NCBI GenBank assembly: GCA_963786395.1 | Contig: CAWAZD010000017.1 | Coordinates: forward strand, 124,001-188,000 | DNA from: Fen-1301 sp963786395 | GTDB taxonomy: Bacteria > Bacteroidota > Ignavibacteria > Ignavibacteriales > Ignavibacteriaceae | Direction: 5' to 3' | DNA: 64,000 bases | In this document: piece after piece, positions 27,761-37,504 of the stretch | How the letters are laid out: each line of letters opens with the position of its first letter | Numbering within the stretch: position 1 is the stretch's first letter | Notes under the pieces: generated by a model | Told to the model about the DNA's origin: nothing | The model's input: only the letters and a program-made list of their open reading frames with translations | The model's database searches: none | Made by a program: the position numbers and the translations under genes

Positions 27761-27815
27761 TAAACAATTGGTTAGATTCTTCAGTCGCTCTTCTATATCA
27801 TACTGTTACATCAAT

Positions 27816-29823
27816 TTAATATCTCAGCAAATATTCTAACTGTTCCTCAAATCTTTTCACAGGAAGAAAATTATTTTCTAATGAACTGGCAAAAGGAACC
27901 GGAGTATCAAGACTTCCTGATCTCACTACAGGAGCATCAAGATATTCAAAGCAATGTTCACTTATCCAGGCTGCTATTTCCCCGCCAAATCCCCCCGTTA
28001 AATTATCCTCATGTAATATCATCACCTTCCCGGTTTTCTTTACTGAATCCATTACTGCCTCCTTATCCCACGGCATAAGACTTCTAAGATCAATCAAATC
28101 AGCTGAAATATTTCCTGATTCTTTAAGAACCTGCTTAGCCCAGATTACTCCCATTCCATAAGTAATTATACTTACATCTTCACCTTCAATTTCTATTTTG
28201 GCTTTACCAATTTCTACTGAATAATAATCATCAGGAATTTCTTCAGTTATAGTTCTGTATAATGCTTTATGTTCAAAGTACATAACAGGATTAGGATCTT
28301 CTATAGCGGCTATTAACAAACCCTTTGCGTCAAAAGGATTAGATGGGTAAACAACTTTTAATCCCGGTGTGTGCGTAAACCAGGCTTCATTAGATTGTGA
28401 ATGAAATGGTCCGGCACCAACACCGGCACCTGTTGGCATTCTTATTACAACATCGGCATTTTGTCCCCACCTGAAATATATCTTTGCAAGATTATTAATT
28501 ACCTGAGTGAACCCGCTTGATATAAAATCAGCAAACTGCATTTCTATTACTGATTTACCTCCCATAATAGAATATCCTAACCCGCTGCCGATTATTGCCG
28601 ATTCACATAAGGGAGTATTTCTGATTCTTGCTTTTCCGAATTTATCAACCAAACCTTCCGTAACCTTGAATACTCCTCCATATTCAGCAATGTCCTGCCC
28701 CATTAAAATCAATTCGGGAAAATGTTCCAGGCATTGAGATAATGCATCTGATATTGCCCCGATAAATCTTTTATTACTCCTTGGAGAGACAGTTTGATTT
28801 ACCTCTTTTGATTCTTTAATTGTATGTATGGTTTTATTATTCTCAGGTGCATATATTTCATCGGTTCCATTCAAAATATCTGGAATAATTTGCGGCTCCC
28901 CATATGATATTTCCCACTCCTTATCAACAAGTATATTAAAATTCTCTCTGGTTTTATTTATAAACATCTCATCAATAATATTCTGCTTCTTAAGGAAGTC
29001 CTCATAATTATCAACCGGATCTTTTACTTTCCATTCTTCCAGCAACTGTTTTGGAATATATGAATGTCCCCGAAGCTTCCTCATGCCCTCTCATTCTGAA
29101 TGTCATAGCTTCAATAATAACCGGTCTTTTATCCAACCTTATTATTTCGGCATATTTATTTATCGTTCTATATACTTCAAGAACATTATTCCCCTCAATC
29201 CTAACAGCTTCAACTCCATAGCCTATTCCCTTATCGACTAATTCTTTGCATTTAAATTGTTCGTTGATGGGTGTAGAGAGTCCGTATCCGTTATTCTCTA
29301 TCAGAAAGATTACAGGTAAATCCCATACCGCAGCTACATTCAATGCTTCATGAAAATCCCCCTCACTCGTCCCCCCCTCACCCGTAAAAACAATTGAACA
29401 TTTCTTTTCCTTGTGCAAACTATACCAAAGTGAAATTCCATCTGCTACTGCAAACTGAGGTCCAAGATGGGATATCATCCCAACGATGTGATGTTCTTTG
29501 GATCCAAAATGAAAAGATCTGTCTCTTCCTTTAGTAAATCCCCTTTCCTTTCCCTGAAATTGCGAAAATAAAGTGTGCAGTGGAATCTTCCGGACTGTAA
29601 ATACTCCAAGGTTCCGGTGCATAGGTAAAATATATTCATCTCTGTCCATCGCCATAGCAGCCCCAACCGAAATTGCCTCCTGCCCCATTCCGGAAAACCA
29701 TTTAGTTATCTTTCCCTGACGTAAAAGCTTTAACTTTTTTTCTTCAATTATCCGGGGAAGAAGAAGTTCTTTATAGATTGAAATTAATATATTATCGTCA
29801 AAACCTTCTCTGTCAAATATCAT
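27816..29823 (-). CDS. Fused alpha-beta 2-oxoacid dehydrogenase E1, broken by one frameshift
   Basis: The product would be about 669 residues. The alpha part (from 29823) contains GMGQEAISVGAAMAMDRDE, the thiamine-diphosphate motif GEGGTSEGDFHEALN and ENNGYGLS, and ends in FRMRGHEEASGT. The beta part reads SYIPKQLLEEWKVKDPVD and onward, with ELILMGQDIAEYGGVFKVTEG and SNEAWFTHTPGLKVVYPSN. An extra T near 29050 (GGGACATTCATATATTCC) separates the frames. In Bacteroidota-type genomes this single-chain E1 serves a pyruvate or branched-chain 2-oxoacid dehydrogenase complex. E2 and E3 are not in the window, so the substrate is open. Confidence 0.85.
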
Positions 29824-29958
29824 TTCATTCCAGGCTAATCTATTATAATTTAAGTACTTAATATTATAAAAACCCGCCCGCCTTAATGTGATCTCATCAC
29901 GGACATTTCCAGATAATCCTGAATGATACTCTTTTTTTTACCTTAAGTATTTTACAAA

Positions 29959-29991
29959 TGATTCGATTACAAAACGATTTCAAAACGATTT
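29959..29991. repeat. Array of three 11-bp degenerate direct repeats (locus 4)
   Basis: Units are TGATTCGATTA, CAAAACGATTT, CAAAACGATTT at an 11-base period, ending in a T run. The array sits in the divergent gap 29824-30186 between the E1 gene and recQ, where no other feature is visible. Confidence 0.65.
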
Positions 29992-30186
29992 TTTATAAAG
30001 AAATGATGACTTTAATAGTACTATATGAGTGATAATTGGATATTTGCCCGTAACAAAAGTTCTGCTTCCATTAAATCTGTACGATTTCTATATGGGAAAG
30101 TTCAACAGCGACTCCCGTACTTTATGCTATTTTCTTCTTCCATTTTCATAACTTTGAATTTAGAAAAAAGCAAAATGAGTTGATAA

Positions 30187-31644
30187 TTGGAACTACCCCT
30201 TAATATTTTAAATAAATACTTCGGCTTTACTGAATTCCGTGGTGAACAGGAAAATATAATAAACAGGATCGTTAACGAGCACGGGCATTCTCTGGTTCTG
30301 ATGCCCACAGGCAGCGGGAAATCACTTTGCTATCAGGTGCCTGCAATGATGCTTGAAGGAGGAACAATTGTTATAAGCCCGCTAATTGCCCTCATGCAGG
30401 ATCAGGTTGATGCCTTAAAGAAAAAAAACATCCCGGCGGGATTCATAAACTCTACCCTTTCCAAACAGGATAGAGAACTTCGGTTAGAACAATTCATTTC
30501 AGGAAAACTAAAACTTCTATATATAACCCCTGAACGATTCAGGAAAAAGGAATTTACTGACAGAATAAAAGAAAAGAATATTTCACTTCTTGCTATCGAT
30601 GAAGCTCATTGTATTTCAGAATGGGGACATGATTTCCGACCTGATTATTCACGACTGGGTGAGTTCAGAAAGTTAATAAATAATCCGCTTACTATAGCAC
30701 TTACTGCAACTGCTACTCACGAGGTCCAACAGGATATCATCAAAAAGCTAAACCTCACTGAAAATGAGACAAAGATATTCCATCAGGGAATTGAAAGACC
30801 AAATCTGCGCCTTGAAGCTGCTGATATTTTCGATGAAAAGGAAAAACTTCCAATTATATATGACGTTAATAATAGGTACCACGGCTCGGGAATTATTTAT
30901 TTTGCACTGATACAAACGCTTGAGCGCTTCTCTGAAAAACTGGGTGATAAAAAATATAGACATGGAACATACCATGGCAAACTTCCGGATCAAATCAGAA
31001 AAAGAAGACAAAGGGATTTCTTAGGCGGCAAAGAAAATCTGATCCTTGCAACCAATGCATTCGGTATGGGAATAGATAAACCGGATATCCGTTTTGTTAT
31101 CCATGCTGAAGTTCCCTCTTCCATCGAATCCTACTATCAGGAGATCGGGCGCGCAGGCAGAGATGGAGAACATTCCTTATGCCTTCTGCTGTATAACCAG
31201 GAAGACCTTTATACTCAGATGGAATTTATTAAGTGGTCTAATCCCGGTACGGATTTTTATTATGCACTGTTTGATCTTTTACAAAGAGATCTGCAAAGAG
31301 CTAACTCGGAAGGCATTGATTTTTTAAGGGAACAAATGAATTTCAAAAACCGAAAGGATTTCAGAATTGAAACTGCCTTAAGTATGCTTGACCGTTACAC
31401 AGTTACTGAAGGTTCAATTGAAAATAAAAACCTTTCAATTGTTGATGAACTACCTGAGCAGCTCCAGGATGATATATTCATGAAAGAAAAACTTCTGAAC
31501 GATAACAAGAAACTTCTTTCAATGGTAAATTATTTCAGAAGCAATGAATGCCGGCGGGTATTTATTTCAGATTATTTTGGATTCCCAGGTGAAAAGCCCT
31601 GCGGTAATTGCGATAACTGTACTAAAAATCAAAGGGAATCCTGA
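30187..31644 (+). CDS. recQ: ATP-dependent DNA helicase RecQ, short form
   Basis: The 485-residue helicase opens with LNKYFGFTEFRGEQENII. It has the Walker A LMPTGSGKSLCYQ (K45), DEAH box AIDEAHCISEWGHDFRPDYS, ALTATAT, and motif VI YYQEIGRAGRDGE. The zinc-binding region follows (ECRR then KPCGNCDNC). An HRDC domain is absent, so this is the short RecQ class. The frame is closed by a stop directly upstream of TTG at 30187, so a TTG start is required unless the protein is shorter. It is followed one base after its stop by the TSUP gene. Confidence 0.92.
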   Translation: MELPLNILNKYFGFTEFRGEQENIINRIVNEHGHSLVLMPTGSGKSLCYQVPAMMLEGGTIVISPLIALMQDQVDALKKKNIPAGFINSTLSKQDRELRLEQFISGKLKLLYITPERFRKKEFTDRIKEKNISLLAIDEAHCISEWGHDFRPDYSRLGEFRKLINNPLTIALTATATHEVQQDIIKKLNLTENETKIFHQGIERPNLRLEAADIFDEKEKLPIIYDVNNRYHGSGIIYFALIQTLERFSEKLGDKKYRHGTYHGKLPDQIRKRRQRDFLGGKENLILATNAFGMGIDKPDIRFVIHAEVPSSIESYYQEIGRAGRDGEHSLCLLLYNQEDLYTQMEFIKWSNPGTDFYYALFDLLQRDLQRANSEGIDFLREQMNFKNRKDFRIETALSMLDRYTVTEGSIENKNLSIVDELPEQLQDDIFMKEKLLNDNKKLLSMVNYFRSNECRRVFISDYFGFPGEKPCGNCDNCTKNQRES

Positions 31645-31645
31645 T

Positions 31646-32407
31646 TTGGTTGTACAACTTTGGCACTATCCTATATTGTTCCTAACAGCTTTTATTGCCG
31701 GCTTAGTCGATTCTATTGCTGGCGGCGGCGGAATAATTACTCTTCCTGTGTTTTTAAGTCTTGGCTACCCGCCTCACCTTGCACTTGGGACTAATAAATT
31801 CCAGGCAAGTTTCGGAAGTTATACCGCTTCATATTACTATATCAAAAAAGATGTCGTTAACTTAAAAGCCTGCTTTGTTGGAATCCTTTTCACTTTAATT
31901 GGATCAGCAATAGGTACATGGACTGTTCAGCAGGTTAGCAGCGATGTTCTGAAATATATTATCCCTTTTCTTTTAATCGCTATAATTATTTACTCTTTTA
32001 TAAAAACTAATCTTGGAGAAGATGATCTTCATGCCAGGATGAATGAAAATATATTTTACTTTATTGCCGGAATCTGCCTTGGATTTTATGACGGTTTCTT
32101 TGGCCCGGGTGTTGGAAGTTTCTGGGCTATTGCTTTCGTTATTGGGCTTGGTTTTAATTTAAGAAAAGCAACCGGCTACACCAAAGTAATGAATTTCACC
32201 AGTAATATTGTCTCTTTAATAATTTTTATTATTGGCGGGTATGTTGTATTTACTGCAGGTATTGTGATGGCTGTCGGTCAAATTGCCGGTTCTAAATTGG
32301 GAGCTGAATTAGTAATTAAAAAAGGTGTGAAATTTATCAGACCCATCTTTATAACTATCGTAATTCTAACAACATTAAAAATTATTTATGACAGGTTTCT
32401 ACTTTAA
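31646..32407 (+). CDS. TSUP family membrane transporter (TauE/SafE-like)
   Basis: The protein of about 253 residues has eight or so membrane helices in two repeats, each opening with an FIAGLVDSIAGGGGIITLP / GFYDGFFGPGVGSFW pattern, typical of TSUP exporters of sulfite or organosulfonates. A longer frame from 31544 overlaps recQ by 100 bases. TTG at 31646, right after the recQ stop and with GGGA upstream, gives the usual family length and is preferred. The substrate is unknown. It is cotranscribed with recQ. Confidence 0.85.
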   Translation: MVVQLWHYPILFLTAFIAGLVDSIAGGGGIITLPVFLSLGYPPHLALGTNKFQASFGSYTASYYYIKKDVVNLKACFVGILFTLIGSAIGTWTVQQVSSDVLKYIIPFLLIAIIIYSFIKTNLGEDDLHARMNENIFYFIAGICLGFYDGFFGPGVGSFWAIAFVIGLGFNLRKATGYTKVMNFTSNIVSLIIFIIGGYVVFTAGIVMAVGQIAGSKLGAELVIKKGVKFIRPIFITIVILTTLKIIYDRFLL

Positions 32408-32515
32408 GATGTGACTAAAATTGTATGGATAAATTTATGCAGTTCTATTTATTCCAGAGTATTTATTTTTGGATAAATAAGAGTTCAAAAAATCATGCCC
32501 TTTTGAACTAACTTT

Positions 32516-32556
32516 AGCTGCCGGAATCGCTCCCTCATTTCCGGCAGCTTTTTTTT
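32516..32556 (+). terminator. Rho-independent terminator of the recQ-TSUP unit
   Basis: AGCTGCCGGAA (32516-32526) pairs with TTCCGGCAGCT (32539-32549), followed by eight T residues. Confidence 0.85.
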
Positions 32557-32580
32557 AATTGCGCGAAGCGATTGTCATCT

Positions 32581-32617
32581 CCTCCTTTTTCCTTTTAACT
32601 TTTACCTTTTACCTTAC
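32581..32617. repeat. Pyrimidine tract with seven-base period
   Basis: CTTTTTCC, TTTTAAC, TTTTACC, TTTTACC runs up to the 3' end of the CDF gene. It resembles the tracts before glgC and uvrC. Confidence 0.55.
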
Positions 32618-33496
32618 TTATCCTATCTCATCCGGTTCAATGTGAACAGTTACCTTGCTGGTAGGAATCAACTTCGATATTTCTTCTTCAACACTTTCTG
32701 AAATACTATGGGCTTTTTCTATAGATAATCCTTTATCTACATGTATATTTAACTCAACAAATTGGGTTGAGCCAGATTCCCGCACCCGCAAATCATGAAA
32801 TTTTAACACACCCGGTATAGATTTAATTGCCTGGTTTAATTGTTCAACTATCCGGTCAGGAGCTCTGTCCATAAGTGCATCAAAAGCTTTCCTCCCCATC
32901 CTGTAACTTACACTCAATACAATCATAGCCACAAAAAGTGCGGCAATTGAGTCAGCATAAAAGAATTTAAAAGCCGCACCGGCTAATCCGAATAAAACAA
33001 CACATGAACTCCATATATCAGTTGAAAAATGAAGTGCATCAGCTTCAAGTGCCTGACTGTTATATTGTCTTGCAACTTTGTAAAGAGCTCTTGATCTTGT
33101 TATGTCTACAATTATTGAAGTTGCTATTACTATAAAACTCCATACTGTAACTTCAATTTCAATATTTTTGGTAATAAGACGATGACATGCTTCGAATATA
33201 ATCCAGACACATGTTACAACTAAAAGAAATGTCTCTATCAATGCAGAAATGTTCTCTATCCTGCCATGTCCATAATTGTGTTCCTTATCCGCAGGTAAAT
33301 CGGAAAACTTAACAGCAAAAAAGGTTATTACTGCTGCTATCAGGTCCAGTCCTGAATGGAGCGCTTCCGATAATATTCCAAGACTTCCGGTAAGAGCACC
33401 GATAATCAGTTTGATTGATGTAAGAAATATTGCAGCCAGTACAGAAGAAAACGCAATACTTTTCTTATGTTCTGTACCAGATTCTGTTGTTTCCAT
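32618..33496 (-). CDS. Cation diffusion facilitator family transporter
   Basis: The 292-residue protein has six membrane helices and the CDF metal site: H47-x3-D51 in EALHSGLD and H-x3-D in ALHFSTDIWSS, with DKEHNYGHGRIENISALIE between. The cytoplasmic C-terminal domain (FHDLRVRESGSTQFVELNI, then HVDKGLSIEKAHSISESVEE) is present. Proteins of this type export Zn, Fe, Mn or Co in exchange for protons. The HxxxD first half is more typical of Fe/Zn exporters than of Mn-CDFs, which have DxxxD, but substrate remains open. Confidence 0.9.
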   Translation of the reverse strand: METTESGTEHKKSIAFSSVLAAIFLTSIKLIIGALTGSLGILSEALHSGLDLIAAVITFFAVKFSDLPADKEHNYGHGRIENISALIETFLLVVTCVWIIFEACHRLITKNIEIEVTVWSFIVIATSIIVDITRSRALYKVARQYNSQALEADALHFSTDIWSSCVVLFGLAGAAFKFFYADSIAALFVAMIVLSVSYRMGRKAFDALMDRAPDRIVEQLNQAIKSIPGVLKFHDLRVRESGSTQFVELNIHVDKGLSIEKAHSISESVEEEISKLIPTSKVTVHIEPDEIG

Positions 33497-33614
33497 ACGG
33501 ATAATTTAATTGTTTATTAAAGCTTTGCTAAAATAAATAAAATAACTTTATAATATGGTTTTCTAATCTATTTTTCTTTATTATGTTTAACTATGAAATT
33601 GAGTGAAAAGTAGC

Positions 33615-34025
33615 ATGAAAAAGTATTACCTGATAGGTGGACTGTTGGTCTTATCTGTATTCATTGCAATTATATACAACAGAATTACTCAGATCAGGGT
33701 TGAAGTAACTGATATTTCTTCTGATTATGCTAATAATAAACCCGAAGCAGATGCAAAGTATTTGGATAAAACTATCTATGTGGATGGAGTAGTTAAAGCG
33801 TATTATAAAGTACTTGGGACAAGAAATGTCCTTGAGCTTGATACTTACAATACAGGTAAGAATGTCTTTTTCTTTTTCACTAATGAAAAAGAAGAGAATA
33901 TTGCCGGGCAGCTTCAGCAGGGTGATAAAGTAACTGTTAAAGGAAAATGCCTCGGGACTAACTCGTACGTCTTTCTTGATGGTGTTAAATTTGAAGTAAT
34001 TGATATAACTAATAAATTAAGATGA
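33615..34025 (+). CDS. OB-fold (tRNA_anti-like) membrane-anchored protein
   Basis: The 136-residue protein has one N-terminal anchor (YYLIGGLLVLSVFIAIIYN) and then the tRNA_anti-like OB-fold pattern ISSDYANNKPEADAKYLDKT, IYVDGVV and LQQGDKVTVKGKCLG, ending in a strand with FLDGVKFEV. These domains occur in small periplasmic Bacteroidota proteins of unknown role. GTG at 33603 would add four residues; ATG at 33615 is preferred. Confidence 0.7.
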   Translation: MKKYYLIGGLLVLSVFIAIIYNRITQIRVEVTDISSDYANNKPEADAKYLDKTIYVDGVVKAYYKVLGTRNVLELDTYNTGKNVFFFFTNEKEENIAGQLQQGDKVTVKGKCLGTNSYVFLDGVKFEVIDITNKLR

Positions 34026-34043
34026 GTCTATTCGGAAAGATCA

Positions 34044-34077
34044 GAAGAATCTTCATCTTTAATAACGAAGATTCTTC
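34044..34077. terminator. Hairpin between convergent genes
   Basis: GAAGAATCTTC and GAAGATTCTTC form a stem across a 12-base loop between two convergent gene ends. There is no T run, so a terminator role is plausible rather than clear. Confidence 0.4.
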
Positions 34078-34102
34078 CGTTGAGAAATAATTTCAATGCA
34101 GG

Positions 34103-34741
34103 TCAATAATAAAATCTTACCCCAAGGCGGAACAGCATACCACTCATATCAATAATTCTTTCATAGGTTATTTTTCTCCCGTTATTTGAAGGATCATTTA
34201 CTTCATATGTCCAGCTTGGCTGAGAATAATGATAAGCAATCTCTCCAAAGACCTCTGACCTTTTACCAATAGCATAAGTTCCACCGGCACCTATACGCCA
34301 GTTAAATGAAAATGCCGTATGGAAATCATTTTTGGACGGGTCATCAAAGTTGCTGTAGCTAATAAATAATGCCTCAAATCCTAACCCTCCAAGAGCATAT
34401 ACTTCTGAAAGCGGTGTAATAGGAAATCTAACATTTATATTAGCCATTATAGGGAAATCATGCAGATTAGTACTTGCCTTTAAAAGATTGTTAGTCACTC
34501 CAACCGGATATAACTGATCTGCAAAATTAACAACAGTTGCATCCGTATAATTCGAATGGTACCAGTCAATACTCCAGCCGAAACTCACATTTGGATCAAA
34601 GAAATGCGATCCCTCGTAACCCACAATAAATCCTGCACCGGCAGAGGATGGGACAAACGATCCCAGTTTTATTGCAGATGTATTCCATTGTGCAAACAAC
34701 GGTAACGGTAATAATGTTATTAACAACAAGTACTTTTTCAT
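34103..34741 (-). CDS. Outer membrane beta-barrel protein, hypothetical
   Basis: The 212-residue protein has a clean signal peptide (MKKYLLLITLLPLPLFAQ) followed by alternating beta strands. The last strand ends in Tyr-Tyr (LFRLGVRFYY), as expected for an OmpA/OMP_b-brl-like barrel of eight or so strands. ALGGLGFEALFI and WRIGAGGTYAIGKRSEVFGE are typical barrel strands. The role is unknown. It is a single gene. Confidence 0.7.
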   Translation of the reverse strand: MKKYLLLITLLPLPLFAQWNTSAIKLGSFVPSSAGAGFIVGYEGSHFFDPNVSFGWSIDWYHSNYTDATVVNFADQLYPVGVTNNLLKASTNLHDFPIMANINVRFPITPLSEVYALGGLGFEALFISYSNFDDPSKNDFHTAFSFNWRIGAGGTYAIGKRSEVFGEIAYHYSQPSWTYEVNDPSNNGRKITYERIIDMSGMLFRLGVRFYY

Positions 34742-34901
34742 AGTTTCCTCAAATTCGTTTCCTAATTATACTCAAATGAGGTGCCAGACTCAAACTCAAG
34801 GCATTGTGCCTTAATTGGACAAATGAACCCGCTAATTGTATTAAAATCAATACATTCTGTCTTATTCAGTATACAATACCTTGCTTTATTTTTCCTCTTA
34901 A

Positions 34902-35015
34902 TCCCAGGCATAAATACCTGGGCTAATGAACTATAAAACAAATATTAAATTAGCCCAGTCCTTTAGGACTGGGTAAATGTAATAACCTTAAAATACCTAT
35001 GCCATTTATGGCATT
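34902..35015. repeat. Three-palindrome block, second copy
   Basis: CCCAGGCATAAATACCTGGG (34903-34922), GCCCAGTCCTTTAGGACTGGG (34953-34973) and ATGCCATTTATGGCAT (35000-35015) occur in the same order as upstream of glgC (15133-15388). Here the first palindrome is compact, without the inner insert. An AT-rich tract of TAATTT repeats (35046-35095) then leads directly into the phosphatase gene. Confidence 0.7.
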
Positions 35016-35096
35016 GGAAACGATACAGAAGACAAAAACTTTCCTTATTTTTAATATCTAATTTATAATTTCTAATTTTTAATTTTTAATTCATCA

Positions 35097-35573
35097 ATGA
35101 AAAAAGTATTGTTTATTTGTCTTGGTAATATTTGTCGTTCACCTGCTGCCGAAGGTATAATGCAATCCTTAGTTTTGAAAAACAATCTTCAAGAGAAAAT
35201 ATCAGTTGATTCTGCTGGAACAATTGGTTATCACACCGGTGAATCTCCTGATCCCCGAATGCTAAAGCAGGCATCTGAAAGAGGTTTTGAACTAAATCAT
35301 AAGGCAAGGAAATTTAACCCGGACAATGATTTCAAAGAGTTTGATTACATAGTCACTATGGATGATCAGAACTATAAAGATGTAAAGAATCTTGATAAAA
35401 AGAATATATATTCATCGAAGATTTATAAAATCGCGGAATTCAGTTCTGATCCTAAAGTTAAAACTGTCCCTGATCCTTATTACGGCGGACCTGAAGCCTT
35501 CGATCATGTCATTGATATTCTTAAAGATGCATGTTCAAATCTGCTCAATAAAATAAAAGATGAACTTAAGTAA
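35097..35573 (+). CDS. Low-molecular-weight protein tyrosine phosphatase
   Basis: The 158-residue protein has the P-loop C8-x5-R14 (FICLGNICRSPAAEG) and the general acid in VPDPYYGG near residue 126. The aspartate loop and length are those of the family. It removes phosphate from protein tyrosine or arginine. Its end overlaps the next gene by 14 bases, so the two are cotranslated. Confidence 0.92.
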   Translation: MKKVLFICLGNICRSPAAEGIMQSLVLKNNLQEKISVDSAGTIGYHTGESPDPRMLKQASERGFELNHKARKFNPDNDFKEFDYIVTMDDQNYKDVKNLDKKNIYSSKIYKIAEFSSDPKVKTVPDPYYGGPEAFDHVIDILKDACSNLLNKIKDELK

Positions 35574-36432
35574 TTCTGTTCGAACCAAATTGGAAGAGCT
35601 AAAAGGTTCTCCTGTTATTGAAACATTTCCACTTTCCGGCGGGAGTATTAGTAATACCTATAAAATTACATTTGCTGATAAAGAAACATATCTCCTTAAA
35701 ACAAATAATCAGGAAAATGGAGATATGTTTATAAAAGAGGACCATGGTTTACAGGAATTAAAAAAAGCAGCGGCAATACGTGTACCTGATGTCTTTCATA
35801 GTGATTCCAGATTTATTCTACTTGAATTTCTAGATTCTGCACCAAAAGTAAATAATTTCTTTGAAGAATTCGGCAGAAAGTTTGCACTCCTCCATAAATG
35901 CACTTCAAAAGAATTCGGATTTTATGAGAATAATTATATTGGCTCCACTCCTCAAATAAACAAACCGGATAATACTTCAAACCTAAACTGGGTGAGTTTT
36001 TATTTTACCAACCGTCTCTTATTTCAATTCAGACTACTTGAAAAGAATGGATATGCCGATTCTGCTTTAAGAAATGCTTTCAGTAAACTTGAACAGAAAA
36101 TTGATCAGATCATTCCTGAATCTGATGCTTCTCCTTCACTTCTTCATGGTGATTTATGGAGTGGAAACTACATGTCTGATGAAAATGGAAATGCATGTCT
36201 GATTGACCCCGCAGTATATTATGGAAATCGGGAAGCTGATCTTGCTATGACAAGATTGTTCGGTGGATTCCCGCAGTCATTCTATAATTCATACGATGAA
36301 ACTTTCCCACTTGAACAAGGATGGCAGTACAGAGAAAACATTTATATGCTGTACCATGTAATGAATCACCTTAATCTTTTCGGCGGCGGATATTATTCCC
36401 AAACTCTTTCTCTGATGAAGAGTTATTTATAA
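35560..36432 (+). CDS. Fructosamine kinase family protein
   Basis: The 290-residue protein has a kinase-like fold: PLSGGSISNTYKITFADKET at the N terminus, the catalytic LLHGDLWSGNYMSDENGN and the metal motif CLIDPAVYYGNREADLAMTR. Fructosamine-3-kinase relatives phosphorylate ketosamines and so start protein deglycation; bacterial members may act on free sugars or amines. The overlapping phosphatase gene upstream is a pairing also found in other bacteria. Confidence 0.9.
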   Translation: MNLSNSVRTKLEELKGSPVIETFPLSGGSISNTYKITFADKETYLLKTNNQENGDMFIKEDHGLQELKKAAAIRVPDVFHSDSRFILLEFLDSAPKVNNFFEEFGRKFALLHKCTSKEFGFYENNYIGSTPQINKPDNTSNLNWVSFYFTNRLLFQFRLLEKNGYADSALRNAFSKLEQKIDQIIPESDASPSLLHGDLWSGNYMSDENGNACLIDPAVYYGNREADLAMTRLFGGFPQSFYNSYDETFPLEQGWQYRENIYMLYHVMNHLNLFGGGYYSQTLSLMKSYL

Positions 36433-36478
36433 AATTATCCTTGCCATTAGAAGTACAGCGAATTTACTCCCTTCTTGC

Positions 36479-36540
36479 ACAGGCATTTACAGCTTGTGTG
36501 TAAAACTCCAATTGTCATTCCCGCGAAGGCGGGAATCCAT
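36479..36540 (-). repeat. Partial copy of the 153-bp element
   Basis: CAGGCATTTACAGCTTGTGT is followed by GTAAAACTCCAATTG and the REP-like hairpin TGTCATTCCCGCG / AAGGCGGGAATCCA. It matches one end of the element in the orientation of copy 1. The remainder of 36433-36711 has no recognised feature. Confidence 0.6.
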
Positions 36541-36711
36541 TTCTTAAGTTGTCATCCACTAATTATTTTGTCATCTTCGTCCCGATTCTTGAAAGGCATC
36601 GATGAACATTTTATTATTCCCCTATTTGTTAACAATCCGGTAATAATGATTTAATATTATGTTAACAATACAAATGTATTATTAGGTAAATAATTATAAG
36701 TTGGTTGTCTT

Positions 36712-37317
36712 ATGAAAATAGTTAAAATCGGAGATCAGGAATGGATGTCTGAAAATCTGAATGTTGGTTATTACCAAAACGGAGATCCCATACCTGAAGT
36801 GAAAGATGCAAGGGAATGGGATTCACTAAAAACCGGGGCATGGTGTTATTATAACAATGATCCGGAAAATGGCAGTAAGTATGGGAAATTATATAATTGG
36901 TATGCAGTAAACGATAAGCGAGGCTTAGCGCCTAAAGGTTGGCATATCCCGATATATTCCGAATTTCAAACATTAGGGACAAAAGTAAACCGTGATGGTA
37001 ATGCATTAAAAGTACTTATGCAGTTCAGCGGAAGGTCCTATCAATATAATGTGAGTGGTTTTTCTTCATTAATGTCCGGACGCCGGTGCTATAGGGGTCT
37101 CTTTCATGATTTATGCTCTAGTGCTTACTTTTGGAGTTCCTCTGAATTTGGGAAAAACTATGCTCAGAGTATAAACCTATATTCTGATGAAGATATAAAT
37201 ATTTATGAGAATCATGATGATAAGACATTCGGTTTCAGCATTCGCTGCCTTAAAGATCAGTTAACACTTCATTCATTTGAACATAACTGGGTATCAGTTG
37301 TAGTGAATAAAAACTGA
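36712..37317 (+). CDS. FISUMP domain protein (major paralogous domain)
   Basis: The 201-residue protein begins with the FISUMP opening IGDQEWMSENLNVGYYQNGD and keeps the conserved blocks GAWCYYNNDPENGSKYGKLY, NWYAVNDKRGLAPKGWHIP, a YFWSSSE segment, and SIRCLKD. Such domains occur in surface proteins of Fibrobacter and Bacteroidota. There is no signal peptide, so this copy is cytoplasmic, truncated or inactive. The role is unknown. Confidence 0.8.
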   Translation: MKIVKIGDQEWMSENLNVGYYQNGDPIPEVKDAREWDSLKTGAWCYYNNDPENGSKYGKLYNWYAVNDKRGLAPKGWHIPIYSEFQTLGTKVNRDGNALKVLMQFSGRSYQYNVSGFSSLMSGRRCYRGLFHDLCSSAYFWSSSEFGKNYAQSINLYSDEDINIYENHDDKTFGFSIRCLKDQLTLHSFEHNWVSVVVNKN

Positions 37318-37504
37318 TACAGAAAGTAACTTCTCAATATGAAGCTGACTCCTATGTGTAAAGTTAGGGCACATTCCAGAATTAAAAATAAATTTATAAC
37401 CAAATTTATTTTATCTATTGACAATTAAATAAGAATATTTTAAATTATTTAACTACAAATGAAATAATTCTTCCTTCAAACCCTAAAGAATCCTGAAGTT
37501 ATTT

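Noticed and set aside
28980..29084. Separate E1 alpha and E1 beta genes with overlap
   Set aside because: The second frame begins in the middle of a conserved alpha-subunit segment and joins it perfectly after removing one base, so this is one fused gene.
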